From: Ilyonectria destructans
Lineage: Eukaryota > Ascomycota > Sordariomycetes > Hypocreales > Nectriaceae
NCBI GenBank assembly: GCA_020740775.1
Contig: JAHEWK010000020.1
Span: 744,001-808,000, forward strand
Length of the DNA: 64,000 nucleotides
Direction: 5' to 3'
The notes beneath the pieces were generated by a model. That model made no database searches, was not told the DNA's origin, and saw nothing but the letters and a program-made list of their open reading frames with translations. A program made the translations under genes and the position numbers. Positions 1-10,179 of the stretch are shown here, one piece after another; the first letter of the stretch is position 1; every line of letters starts with the position of its first letter.

Positions 1-1029
1 GAAGCAGAGGATGTCGCCGATGTTACGGACGACTTCACTTCTCTTCGCAGTATTCCTCATGACACGATCGCCAGAAGCAATTAATCCGTAGTGTATCTCG
101 GGGCCTTCGAATTCACGACGCAGCCTAGGGACGGATTTTTGCCGGTCGCACTTCGCGCATGTGAAGTTCTGGAGGTCGTGAGGATAATCTGTGTCAAACA
201 GGACGTCAAGGTCGGCGGAAGGCCGCTCATAGATGGAAAGGCGTCGTCCCCTTTGTAGCATTGCTGATAAGAACTCCTCGGCCCTGTTTTCGCTGACAAG
301 GTGGTCAGACCGCATCTTCACCACCGCACCCCTCAACAGAGGCGGTGGCGGCGAGAGGAAGCCTTTTAGGATGAAGCCGTCGTCGATTTCCTTCCCTAGG
401 TCGTATTGAACGACGCCGCCATACTGTCCCTCCGGCATGCTCACCACGACATCGCCTAGGCGGATGTCGTGCTTGTTGCTAGGAACTCCACCACCAATGC
501 CGACGAGAAATCGCCACTTGATAGAGGGGAAGGTGCGGGCCATATGTGTGGCGACAATTGCGGCGGAGCCTTTTCCTTGGTTCCCGGGGAGGCACGCGAG
601 CACGACATTGTGGCCCTTCAGCTCGCCCAGGATGTAGATGTTGAAATCACCTTCCTTTGTTGGCAGACTGCGATGCTCGATGTCTAACATGTATCGGACG
701 GCGCTCATCTCGAGCTCCATAGCGCACACCACTGCGACGGTGTATTCCTCGTAGGCCCGAGGGCTTCTCCGCCCGTCCTGCATTATAATGCTATCGACAT
801 GTTAGCGAGGCTATAGCCAGCAGGGGATAGTATTGCTTACAACGAACTTCGACGCTGTAGACGTAGAGTGGTCTTGGGAAGAGTTCTCGTGGGACATTAG
901 GATATCATCCCATCTGGTGAGTAGGCGAAGTAAGGCGGGGCTCAAGGCGGGGCTTAGGATGGCGGCGTGCTTGACGCCTCGTCCTGGGGCGAGGGCTTTA
1001 CGTCCGTCATTGTGACACGTGACCTCCAT
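1..1029 (-). CDS. PNP_UDP (nucleoside phosphorylase-like) domain protein, 5' part, cut by window edge
   Basis: The minus strand is open from an ATG at 783 to base 1 (261 codons, no stop), so the 3' end lies outside the window. The translation is that of the nucleoside phosphorylase domain found at the N-terminus of many fungal NLRs: VAVVCAMELEMSAVRYMLD, then LVGIGGGVP, DIRLGDVVVSMPEGQYGG and GLIASGDRV. An intron at 778-840 (GTAAGC donor, GCTAAC branch, TGCAG acceptor) would join in phase a 63-codon first exon starting at 1029. If that exon is not used, translation starts at 783. Known members fuse this fold to NACHT or ankyrin/TPR parts; that continuation is inferred here. The gene diverges from the NLR at 1843. 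Confidence 0.8.
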
Positions 1030-1842
1030 AGCCGGCTAATCTCTGGATACCAAGATGTCGCACCCAATGCTGCATTCTCATAGCAAGCCTGGACATGCGG
1101 TCGCATCAGTTTCGTGTTAACTTTCTCCATACGATCGAGTTAGCCTTTGGCTCACTAGGCTTATCCCAAGTCCTAGAACAGCGGGCCGAGCCGTGATTGC
1201 CGAAGCAAAAGTGGAGCGCTGCATAGTTGATGCTCATGTTGTTGAAATGAGCATGTTGTGTTTATTAAAGAAGAAGAAAACTAGCGCTAACCAGCGGAAG
1301 CTATTGACAAGAAGACATCCACATCCCAGCCACCAATGGATCGGAATAGCCATTGATCCGTCAAACAACGGATCTCAACACATGTTGTCAGTTGATCGGC
1401 GGGTACGGAGTGCTAGCCTTGTTCGTCTGCTCGAAATTGTTAGTTGAAACCTAGGTAGCCTGGTTCGACTCACCGCATGGCCAAACCCTACTGGCCGGGT
1501 TTGGTCCAGCTAACATTCAGATACGTACACATCGCGTTCTGACGCGTCGCCCTTGTCCCAGTTTCTCGCGCAGCTATCAGCTACCAACGTTACATCGACG
1601 AGCAGGATCGACCATGCCCGTTCTCGACTGGCCTAGTTGAAGAAGCAGCGACACCGCCAAGACCGCATTCTACGAGCCACAGCGCCTCTTTGGTTGCCGG
1701 AATCCTAGCCAATAACGCATTCGCAAACCCGCGGGGTCCTACTGGCCGCGGGCCGCCTCGCTCAGCCTGACCCTCCCTTTCGTGAGGGGAAGGGCACTGC
1801 GTGCCTAATTTCTACCACCTTAATCATGCAGACTATCGCGCC
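1030..1842. other. Intergenic, shared upstream region of two divergent genes
   Basis: About 0.8 kb between the phosphorylase-domain gene (minus) and the NLR at 1843 (plus). Short ORFs here (e.g. 1193-1447) show no family resemblance. It presumably holds both promoters; no clear TATA box or other site was found. Confidence 0.5.
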
Positions 1843-4800
1843 ATGGAGTTCAGACCCAAGAGACAAAGGCCTGATGTACAAGTCTCTGACGTGGAAGAAA
1901 GACGCGGAAAGCGACTGGCTACGTTGGAGCACCATTGTCCACACGATAGTAGCGGGGCATCCAGCCACGCACTCCGCAGGTTGAACGAGCCCAGTGCTCA
2001 TTCAGAGTTTTATGGACAGGGGGTTCAGAACTCGGGCAGCTTCCAAATTGGGGGCAACCTGAATATCGGTAGGGATTTGACGGCGAATGGCAGTGTTGAT
2101 CGCTAACGAGCTGGAAGGAGTGCAGGATCATTCCGATAAAGACGCAGAAATCCTTGCGGCCCTTCGATCCACCGACCCCAGCGACGACAAGACGCGCATC
2201 CAACGGCAAAAGGGTGGCCTGCTAAAAGACTCATCCAACTGGATCCTCGACCACGCGGACTTCCGGCGATGGCGCTACGACGAACAAGGCCGGCTACTCT
2301 GGATCAAGGGAGATCCTGGCAAGGGCAAGACAATGCTGCTCTGCGGCATCGTCGACCAGCTGGAGAACCTACCTGCGGATACTCGCCGCTTGTCCTACTT
2401 CTTCTGTCAGGCGACCGACCTGCGCCTTAATAACGCGACGTCCGTGCTCCGCGGCCTCCTCTATCTCCTCCTCGATCAGGAGCCGTCACTGATGTCGCAC
2501 GTACGGAAAAAGTATAATCACGTAGGCAAACAGCTATTCGAGGACGCGAATCAGTGGGATGCCCTGTCCAAGATTCTCTTCAACATCTTACAGGACTCGA
2601 GCCGGCAGAAGACCTTCTTAATCATCGACGCGCTTGACGAGTGCGAGACAAATCGCGACCAGCTTCTCGACTTGCTGGTCAACATATCCTCTTCATCTCG
2701 AGCTAAGCTGATCGTGTCCCGCCGTAACTGGCCAAATATCGAGGAGCGCCTTAACGCAGCCACGCAGAAGCTCCACCTCTGTCTCGAGCTGAACCATAAG
2801 TCGATCTCCGCCGCTGTTAGCAAATACATCAAGTACAAGGTAGATCACCTAGCTCAGTCGAAGAAATACGACCGCAAGACACAGGATGCTGTTCAGCAAC
2901 ACTTAGCCTCGAACGCAAATGACACGTTCCTATGGGTAGCCTTGGTCTGTCAAGAGCTCGCGGGTTCTAACGTCCGAAAACGGCATACTCTCGCTAAGTT
3001 AAAGTCATTCCCACCAGGACTTGATTCTCTCTACCAGAGAATGATACAACACATCCGTAACTCTGACGACGCAGACCTTTGCAAGCAGATCCTAGCTGTT
3101 GCTTCGGTAGTATACCGCCCTGTCTCCTTGAAGGAGCTGACGTCTCTTGTTGGGTCACTTGAGGGCTTCGGCGACGACCTCGACACCTTGGAAGAAATCA
3201 TCGGATCCTGCGGCTCTCTCCTGACTATCCGAGAGGGAGTCATTTACTTTGTACATCAATCGGCGAAGGATTTCGTGCTCAACAAGGCATCCGATCAAAT
3301 CCTGCCTTCCGGCATCGCGCATCAGCACCGCGCCGTCTTCTCTAGATCGCTGGAGGCTCTGTCAGGGACGCTCCGACGCGACATTTACAGTCTACGCGTC
3401 CCAGGATTCTCCATCGATCAGGTCTCGCCGCCCGATCCTGACCCATTGGCTTCAACCCGATATTCTTGTATCTACTGGGTTGACCATCTCGATGACTCGG
3501 ATCCTGCAGAGATGGTGAGAGACCTACAGCACGGCAGCGTCGTTCATGCCTTCCTCAAAAGGAAGTATCTGTATTGGTTGGAAGCTGTCAGTTTAATGCG
3601 CAGTATGTCGGAGGGAGTACTGGCAATCCAGAAGCTCGAGGCTTTAGTAGTGAGTTGCCGTAATTCATCCATGCACTGGAGAGACGGCCTGACATGTTCG
3701 CAGGGAAATGTTGAGGCGCGACAACTGACAGAACTACTTCGAGACGCGCGACGATTTATTCTTTCCCACAAACGGGCGATAGAGATTGCTCCGTTGCAAG
3801 TTTACGCAGCAGCACTCGTGTTTAGTCCCAGCCGCAGCTTAGTCAGACAGGTCTTCATGGAGGAAGTGCCGGATTGGATCATATTGAAGCCGATTGTGGA
3901 GGTAGACTGGAATGCTTGCGTCCAGACGCTCGAGGGCCACGATGACTCGGTAACCTCACTGGTCTTCTCGGCAGATGGTCAGCGGCTCGCATCGAGCTCA
4001 CATGATAAGACCATTAAGATCTGGGGTGCCAGTTCAGGCGCATGCCTACAGACGCTCAAGGGCCACGATTCCTCAGTAGGCTCAGTCGTCTTCTCAGCGG
4101 ATGACCAGCGGCTCGCATCGAGCTCGGGTGAGACTATCAAGATCTGGGATGCCAGTTCAGGTGCATGCCTACAGACGATCGAGGGCCACGATGACTTGGT
4201 AATCTCAGTCGTCTTCTCGGCGGATGGCCAGCGGCTCGCATCGAGCTCGGGCGATCGGACCATTAAGATCTGGGATGCCAGTTCAGGCGCATGCCTACAG
4301 ACGATCGAGGGCCACGATGACGCAGTAACCTCAGTGGTCTTCTCGGCAGATGGCCAGCGGCTCGCATCGAGATCGGGCGATCGGACCACCAAGATCTGGG
4401 ATGCCAGTTCAGGCGCATGCCTACAGACGCTCAAGGGCCACGATTCCTGGGTAAGCTCAGTCGTCTTCTCGGCGGATGGCCAGCGGCTCGCATCAAGCTC
4501 ATATGATAAGACCATCAAGATCTGGGATGCCAGTTCGGGCGCGTGCCTACAGACGCTTGGTGTCGGCAGAGTCATAACTCACCTTTCGTTCGATCCAATG
4601 ACCAATTCCCGGCTATCTACGGATATTGGAGCTCTGAACCTAGATCTATCCTCCGCTAATGCTGCACAACTGACTGGGGCTTCCTTGCTAGACTGTAGCT
4701 ATTACGGCTGCGGTGTGAGCAATGATGGTATATGGATTGTGAAAGATAGGAAGAGACTGCTTTGGCTGCCTCCAGAGTATCGAGCTTCGAGAGCAGCTGT

Positions 4801-4870
4801 GGCGGGGTCAACGGTCGCTATAGGCTGTAGTTCAGGTCGTGTTTTAGTGATGCAATTCTCCGTAATTTAG
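1843..4870 (+). CDS. NACHT-WD40 NLR-type protein (HET-E/NWD-like)
   Basis: Proposed exons are 1843-2068, 2118-3649 and 3704-4870 (974 aa). Exon 1 (76 codons) ends in a Gly/Asn-rich motif. The 49-nt intron 1 has a GCTAAC branch site and joins in phase. The NACHT ATPase domain has Walker A GDPGKGKT (about residues 140-147) and Walker B FLIIDALDEC, followed by the winged-helix region with VIYFVHQSAKDF. Five near-identical WD40 repeats and a conserved C-terminal segment (WLPPEYR...GCSSGRVLVMQFS) follow. Intron 2 (3650-3703) is 54 nt, so retention would keep the frame and add 18 residues; its position matches the intron of the second NLR at 13051. NLRs of this class act in the cytosol as non-self sensors: the repeats bind ligand, NACHT oligomerises and the N-terminus signals. 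The reading frame is undamaged. Confidence 0.88.
2014..2068 (+). other. N-terminal amyloid-motif-like segment of the first NLR
   Basis: Residues about 58-76 of the NLR read GQGVQNSGSFQIGGNLNIG, a short Gly/Asn-rich alternating polar/hydrophobic stretch just before the NACHT domain. Many fungal NLRs carry amyloid signalling motifs at this position, which template a partner effector. Assignment to a named motif class (HRAM, sigma or PP) is not possible by eye. Confidence 0.45.
3915..4557 (+). repeat. Five WD40 repeats with high internal nucleotide identity
   Basis: Five tandem units of about 126 nt (one is a codon shorter) encode GH...SVVFSADGQRLASSS...IKIWDASSG. Differences concentrate at a few codons after GHD and around the SSS/SGDRT loop, while the rest is almost identical. 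This is the pattern of concertedly evolving, diversifying repeats in HET/HNWD incompatibility genes, where unequal exchange changes repeat number and ligand-binding face. Confidence 0.85.
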
Positions 4871-5056
4871 CATCGGCTGGGGGTAAGTAACCTTGATAAC
4901 ATCTCAGCTTTTATTGGTGACCTCACGCAGTCAAGAGGGACAGAGTGTATGTGGTTTGGCCGTAACGGGTCACCTGTCGCTGTGGTCTTATGCGTAAACG
5001 CGTTAAACCGTAGCGTCAGAGAGAGCCCCGTCCGTGCTCCCATGTAGGGAGGCAAG

Positions 5057-5379
5057 TGTCTGTATATTGTAGTGGTTCTATATACAGAGGGAAGGTGGGA
5101 GGGAAGAATCGAGTCTTGACTGCGTGAGAGATGACGAGCTACTTGCAGAGGCGAGCAATTGTGTCGGAAAGCTAGCGTGGCACTCTGACATTAATCGTGT
5201 ATATTATATTGTATATGCTTTTTTTTTCTTATTCTGAGGTATCAGAGCAAGCTTTATATACCTGTTCTGTGCTGTGTAGAATCAGCTAGAAGCTGCTTCC
5301 TAAGCCTTGTGGCAAAGTGCTAGGCAACTGATCACATGACCCACCCGGTCTGATGCCGGGTGCATGGTCCAATCTAACA
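5057..5379 (-). repeat. 3' LTR of a copia element
   Basis: On the minus strand a purine-rich tract (GCTGAAGGGGCG) sits directly before TGTTAGATTGG, the usual arrangement of polypurine tract and 3' LTR start in copia elements. A TATATAAAG box lies inside (about 5252-5263). The outer boundary is uncertain; TG at 5057 or 5061 would close the LTR. The matching 5' LTR is missing. Confidence 0.6.
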
Positions 5380-5386
5380 CGCCCCT

Positions 5387-7243
5387 TCAGCTTGAGGGCA
5401 TCGCCGTCAAGCTGCACTCTTCATCCATCCTTCGTTGTTCCAATTTATCAGAGAGGTCAGCGAGCTTAAGCTGCTGGGTGAATTTGGCAAATGCCTCTCC
5501 GGGCAGGCTCTTTGTCAAGCCGTCGGCGAGCAGTCGCGTTGATGGGGTGTAAATCACTTCAATCCTTTCGTCCAGTATTTCCTGTCTGAGCCAGTGATTA
5601 TGAATATCAACATGCCTCAGCTTCGTGCGTAGTTGTACTAGCTCTGCGGTGACTAGTCGGATAGTCTGCTTGTTGTCGCATTCGATCGTAACTTTCGCAG
5701 GGGAGGCGATCGCTCGGCGAGCTGTTGGCGAAGATAAATCGACGTTCAGGGCGGAGATGAGTCTGCTAGCAAAGAGGGCTTCTTTGGCAGCTTGAGATAG
5801 TGCTAGGAGCTCCGCTTCCGTAGTTGATGTCGTGACTGTATCCTGTTTGTTCGCTCTCCATGACGTGATCCCTCCGAATAGCTTCATGACGAAGGCTTGT
5901 GAGCTCCGACGGTCCGCCGAGTTGTCTGCGAAGCTCGCATCGGAAGCCACTTGTAAGCCATCTTCTTCGCATCCGGGGACCGTGCCATATTCGAGGGAAA
6001 AGCCGCGTGTTTCGATGAGATACCATAGGGCCCGATCAGCTGCCTGATGGTGTTGTGGCCCTGGGTTCTGATTGAACCTAGCTAGCCGGCTTGCTGCAAA
6101 AGCCACATCTGGTCGGGTCATCACGGCCGCGTACATGATCGTTCCGACTTTGCGTTGATAAAGGTTGACGCTTCTGGGGCTAGAGATCTCTTCGTAGGGC
6201 AACAGTTCTTCCTGTATCATAGGAGTCATCGCTCGTAGTCTCGGCGTGTGATCAGCGAGCAGTCGGCGCATCTTGTCAATGTAGGAGGACTGTGAGAGCC
6301 ACAGGCGACGGTTTCCACGGTCTCGGATTACTTCGATACCTAGGAACCACTGTAGAGGCTTGCCTCCTTCTAGATGATAGGTCTTCTGCAGGTCTTCTAT
6401 TAGTGACATTGCTCGGGGTTTGACCTGCCTCGGAAAGCAGAGGACGCAGTCATCCACGTAGAAGAAGAAAATGATATCCCCGTGAAGCCAACAGCAATCC
6501 TCACCGGGCACTCGGCGAAAGCCCGCCTGTAGCAAGCCCTTCTCGAAGTGCTTTTGCAACAGAAGAGGCGATCGTCTGAGACCATAGAGGGCTTTCTGCA
6601 GCTTCAGGATCCTCCCTGGCTTTTGATATCCTCTGGGCATTTCCATATAAATCTCTTCATCGAGCTTCGCATGTACGAAGGCGTTGACTGCATCGTATTG
6701 CAACATATCATAGTCGAATCGGTTAGCTAGGGCCACGAGGGTCCTGAATGACATGCCCGCGAGCGTTGCTGCGTAGGTCTCTCGGCTATCGATCGCTTGC
6801 TGGTCACCGCGGACCACGAGGCGTGCTTTGATCTTTTGGAATCTGCCGTGTTTATCGAGCTTATAGACATAGACCCAGTGGCAGCCGAGCACTCGGCGAC
6901 CCTTCGCCGCAGACTTAGCGACTTCGATCCACGATTGTGACTCTGCGTGACTCTGTAGATGTGCCTTCTCAGCTGTAAGTATTGCATCCCGGTACGGATG
7001 ACTTGATCTCTTTGCATGCGAGCTAGGAAGCGGCTCCAACAGTCTCCAATGTGTACCAACAATGGGCTGCTTTTCCTCCCCAGATGTAGAGCTTATCTCC
7101 AGTAAGGCATTCGGCTTTCCTGCAGTAATATTTGCAGAGCTAGTAACCCGGGCATTCGGCTTTCCCACAGTAACATTTGTAGAGCTAGTAACCCTTTTGG
7201 CACACCACTTTCCCACATCTGGTTCTATATGAGGCTGAGTCAC
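5387..7243 (-). CDS. Ty1/copia reverse transcriptase-RNase H, 5'-truncated polyprotein
   Basis: A 618-codon open frame encodes the RVT_2 reverse transcriptase (HWVYVYKLDKHG, DAVNAFVHAKLDE, catalytic YVDD within FFFYVDDCVLCF), the copia connection region (GTIMYAAVMTRPDVAFA) and RNase H (SDASFADN, TSTTEAELLALSQAAKEALF, HVDIHNHWLRQ, ADGLTKSLP). Gag, protease and integrase are absent, and the frame has no ATG at its upstream end, so this is the 3' half of a polyprotein. Upstream of the RT the translation holds two near-identical 14-residue units (RVTSS.N.T.GKPNA, about 7110-7200). No stops interrupt it, suggesting recent insertion or little RIP. An LTR fragment of another family abuts the truncated end. 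Confidence 0.88.
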   Translation of the reverse strand: MTQPHIEPDVGKWCAKRVTSSTNVTVGKPNARVTSSANITAGKPNALLEISSTSGEEKQPIVGTHWRLLEPLPSSHAKRSSHPYRDAILTAEKAHLQSHAESQSWIEVAKSAAKGRRVLGCHWVYVYKLDKHGRFQKIKARLVVRGDQQAIDSRETYAATLAGMSFRTLVALANRFDYDMLQYDAVNAFVHAKLDEEIYMEMPRGYQKPGRILKLQKALYGLRRSPLLLQKHFEKGLLQAGFRRVPGEDCCWLHGDIIFFFYVDDCVLCFPRQVKPRAMSLIEDLQKTYHLEGGKPLQWFLGIEVIRDRGNRRLWLSQSSYIDKMRRLLADHTPRLRAMTPMIQEELLPYEEISSPRSVNLYQRKVGTIMYAAVMTRPDVAFAASRLARFNQNPGPQHHQAADRALWYLIETRGFSLEYGTVPGCEEDGLQVASDASFADNSADRRSSQAFVMKLFGGITSWRANKQDTVTTSTTEAELLALSQAAKEALFASRLISALNVDLSSPTARRAIASPAKVTIECDNKQTIRLVTAELVQLRTKLRHVDIHNHWLRQEILDERIEVIYTPSTRLLADGLTKSLPGEAFAKFTQQLKLADLSDKLEQRRMDEECSLTAMPSS

Positions 7244-7280
7244 ACTTCCTCCGTCAAACGATCTAACGGAGCTGGCCAGG

Positions 7281-7413
7281 TGTGACGGTACAAGAGCACG
7301 AACGAGGTCGAGTGCGACTTGGGCAAAATGATTGTTTACAAGGAGAGAAAGAGATTCCTAAGGAAAGCTCTGACTTAAGCTAATTACACAATATTCATAA
7401 AGTGAGACTATTC
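7281..7413 (-). repeat. Truncated LTR, inverted copy of the 167-bp LTR family
   Basis: From TGTGACGG at 7281 the sequence is the reverse complement of the solo LTR at 7543-7709 up to GACTATTC (7413). The last roughly 35 bp of the LTR are missing. It points opposite to the nearby full copy and lies next to the truncated end of the copia frame. Confidence 0.75.
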
Positions 7414-7542
7414 TTAGGCGTAGTGGTCCCACCCTATTTGACAAGTAGGTCAGCGCCATCTGAAGTCCTGTTAGTGGAATCCAGGAGGCAATTGCGATAT
7501 AGGTCTACAGCGCCGCAATGTGAAGGGCTGGCCCTGGGTTTG

Positions 7543-7709
7543 TGTGAGGGAACGATCATGTGACTTTCATATTTTATGAATAGTCTCACTTTATGAATTT
7601 GTGTAAATAGCTTAAGTCAGAGCTTTCCTTAGGAATCTCTTTCTCTCCTTGTAAACAATCATTTTACCCAAGTCGCACCTGACCTCGTTCGTGCTCTTGT
7701 ACCGTCACA
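7543..7709 (+). repeat. Solo LTR (TGTGAGG...CGTCACA) with 5-bp target duplication
   Basis: A 167-bp unit starting TGTGAGGGAACG and ending CCGTCACA, flanked on both sides by GTTTG (7538-7542 and 7710-7714). TG...CA ends, a 5-bp duplication and a second full copy at 29146 identify a solo LTR left by LTR-LTR recombination. The parent retroelement is not in the window. Confidence 0.9.
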
Positions 7710-7910
7710 GTTTGTTCAACGAAAGGGTGCGGTGGATTGGTCTATCTAAGACTAAGGAGTAGCAAAGGAGAAGGAGCTAAGCTAAGGGTAGCTTACAGTT
7801 ATAAAGCAGAGCTCTCGCTTGCAGGCCGGTAGTAGCTAGCAGAAGGGAAGGTCAATCTCTCCTAGCTAGGTCGGGGCGGGCACGGCATAGCTCGTGCCCT
7901 ATACTAGGCC

Positions 7911-8748
7911 TCAGCCAATGACAATGTGTCGTTCATAGAACTGAAGCATCTGTTTCGTGTCAACAAGGAAACCGACGAGCTTATGAGGTGAAGGAGGGAT
8001 GAACTACCTTCTGCGGACACTTCTTGTAGATAGTTTGCGTGTCATGCTTGGTCTTCTCGCCGTTCTTCCATATAAGAAAAACGACCAGCTTCCCATTGCC
8101 GCCGTCCTCACACGCGTCAATTGTGTCAATCTCATCCTCCCATGACCCTGAAGGAGGGCTCCAATTCTTCACAGTTGCGGGTGAAGTCTTATCAGCCAAA
8201 TGCGTCTCGTTCCCTTGCAATCGCTTAGTAGTCGTCTTAGTGGTGCTATTTGTCGCCCGTCTTCGCTTTCTGTTCTGAGCCGCTTGGTCTGATTCTTTGA
8301 CGATCTTATGTCTTCCACCAATCTTATTAAAATACTCATTGAGAATCTCTTCGCCTGACACCCTGAAGAAAATGCGCTAATGAGAAAACTGCAGGATAAA
8401 GTAGAGGCGCCTAATACATACTTGAGATTGCCCTCTGGTTCCCACGTCCAGTCTTTCTGGCTCTCATAGCCCTCCCAATGAACCAGAAATTTGAGAGCTC
8501 CCTAGAAAGACGTCAGTTACAGACATGGCCCAGCTGGACGCGACATGCTAACATCTCTGTCGACGTAGTGGTTTTTGATCGTCTTTACAATGAAACTAAG
8601 CTTCGTTAGTATTGTGTTAAGCTCGTAGCAGCCAAGAGCCTCACAACTCCTCTTCAAGTTCGTCGTCAACCTCATCTTCATCTTTATCGCTCCCGTCCAT
8701 TGTGTCGCCCTTGGGAGCTTCGACTCTGTCCCGGTTCGCGACCAACAT
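7911..8748 (-). CDS. HP1-like chromodomain/chromoshadow protein
   Basis: Five exons join in phase: 8748-8648, 8595-8553, 8501-8422, 8362-8008 and 7949-7911 (205 aa; an alternative start at 8700 drops 16 residues). An acidic N-terminus is followed by a chromodomain split over three exons (DFIVKTIKNHYVDRD, then GALKFLVHWEGYES and WTWEPEGNL). The methyl-lysine cage would be Phe (usually Tyr), Trp and Tyr. After EEILNEYFNKIGGR comes a Lys/Arg/Thr-rich hinge and a chromoshadow domain (SWEDEIDTIDACE...VVFLIWKNGEKT) ending KMLQFYERHIVIG. Introns are 49-60 nt with good branch sites. The family binds H3K9-methylated nucleosomes and dimerises through the shadow domain. The gene sits between retroelements and a broken gene, and may be an extra copy. 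Confidence 0.82.
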
Positions 8749-10179
8749 TGAGCTCCCCTGAGTGCAGGTCTTAAACTTGCCCCGATTCGAAGATTCGTTG
8801 TCACACAGTGCTCCAGGAAACTTAGCTCTCATCTCGTCCTGCCTGCCACAGGGAGCTTGCATTAATGGGCTGGCGTTTGTAGCGTGAAACCAAAGAGCCC
8901 ATCGACTTGCCGTGTGGCGAAACTTTGGGGGAGGTTGATAAGGTGCAGGCCATCGCGTCGGGAACGGGGCGCGTTTGTAAAAAGTGAAAATCCCCAGGAA
9001 CGGGGTCGTTACAAGTCCCCCCAAGGCTACTCCGCGGAACAACCAGCGCCCAACCAGCCGGTGTCGGGAAAACATCGGCGAAACGGCTACTCCACGCTCC
9101 TTCGCCTTGTGGCCTCTCACCATGTACCCCAGACGTAGCTCCCTGCCTATCGCTTCTCGCCATATGCAGTACACCGGGTTTTGAGTATACAGTAGAACAC
9201 CGCCCTGCGCAAGCAGAAAGCCATCCAAGACGTTGTTAAGCACCTCAATCTAACAGTCTCCAACTTCCCTGACCAGAAACTCGTCCAAATCCTACAATAT
9301 TTGCTGAAAGGAGGCGTATTCCGCTCGAGTATAGTAGCCCGGTCCGACTTTCCGGAGCTCTTTCCACTACCTGATACACTGCAGGAACGGGAGGTCTCTA
9401 CATCATCGGGGGAGCAACGACTGGTCCCCCCGGCCGGTATTTATGGGGCAGACATTCAAGAGGGACCCTCCATTGTAACCTTGGACTTGCAGGCGCTTTC
9501 ACACACTGTATTTCGGCTCCGAGACCCGTACAATACCTGTCAAAATAGTGACAGAATCGTGAAGCCGACCAGGCCAAAGCGCTTGAGGGATGAGACGGCG
9601 GCACCAAAAGATTGGGGAATCTGCTGTGACTACAACTGATATCTCGTCCGAGCGAGCCTAGCCGGTCGATGCAAGATGCGCAGTAGCAAACACAAAGCAC
9701 ACGCACACGGGGCGGGTCGGCCCAGTTGAGCAACTCGCCGCAGTGATCGTCGTCGCGACAAGCCAGTTGGGTTGAGGTGGGGGAAATCGGACGATGCCAT
9801 CGACAGCACCGACAGCACAGTGTGAGTCTCCGTCCTCGAGGTGGCATTTTGTCAGCGACGGCACCCCGGTCCTTGTCTCTTTTTTTGCGCCTTCTTCTTC
9901 GCTGCCTCACGTCATCTCTGACGTCTCAGCCAGAGGGGAGTCGAAGTCCCCAATCAGTCAAAGAAATCCACCCCTGAACCCGCAACCCCCTCCATCCCAT
10001 CGTCCCGTCTTAGTTTCTCCGCCATGACGTCATCGCTTCCCGTCATCCCCATCCACCTACCGTTGCCGTCTTCGTCCCCGCCTTGTGCCTCCGTCCTCAT
10101 CGCCTGTCTCCGTCAATATCGTCGTCACCGTCCGTCCTACTTACGTCTAGCTTCTCGTTACGTCTACCCTCTCGCAGAT
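8749..10179. other. Intergenic; no convincing gene
   Basis: Short ORFs overlap on both strands (e.g. 9398-9910 minus) without recognisable domains. From about 9820 the DNA becomes C/T-rich, as in the leader of a fungal transcription-factor gene, and it precedes the atfA-like relic. Confidence 0.5.
10025..10032. promoter_or_regulatory. ATF/CRE palindrome upstream of the bZIP relic
   Basis: A perfect TGACGTCA lies about 150 bp before the first recognisable atfA-like codons, with a near match TGACGTCT at 9919-9926. This is the consensus site of ATF/CREB bZIP proteins, so it could be a former autoregulatory element. A single 8-mer can also occur by chance. Confidence 0.35.

Noticed and set aside
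3915..4557. CRISPR-like array
   Set aside because: The regular units are coding WD40 repeats of about 126 nt in a fungal gene, with no spacers.
3979..4575. 198-codon minus-strand ORF with repeats (SWPSIVCRHAPELASQIL)
   Set aside because: It is the antisense shadow of the WD40 repeats of NLR 1; its regularity comes from the repeats.
8641..9243. 200-codon minus ORF
   Set aside because: Only its last part is the HP1 first exon; upstream residues show no domain, and the stop is removed by the first HP1 intron.
9398..9910. 170-codon Arg/Cys-rich minus ORF
   Set aside because: No family pattern; sits antisense to a C/T-rich leader of the atfA relic.
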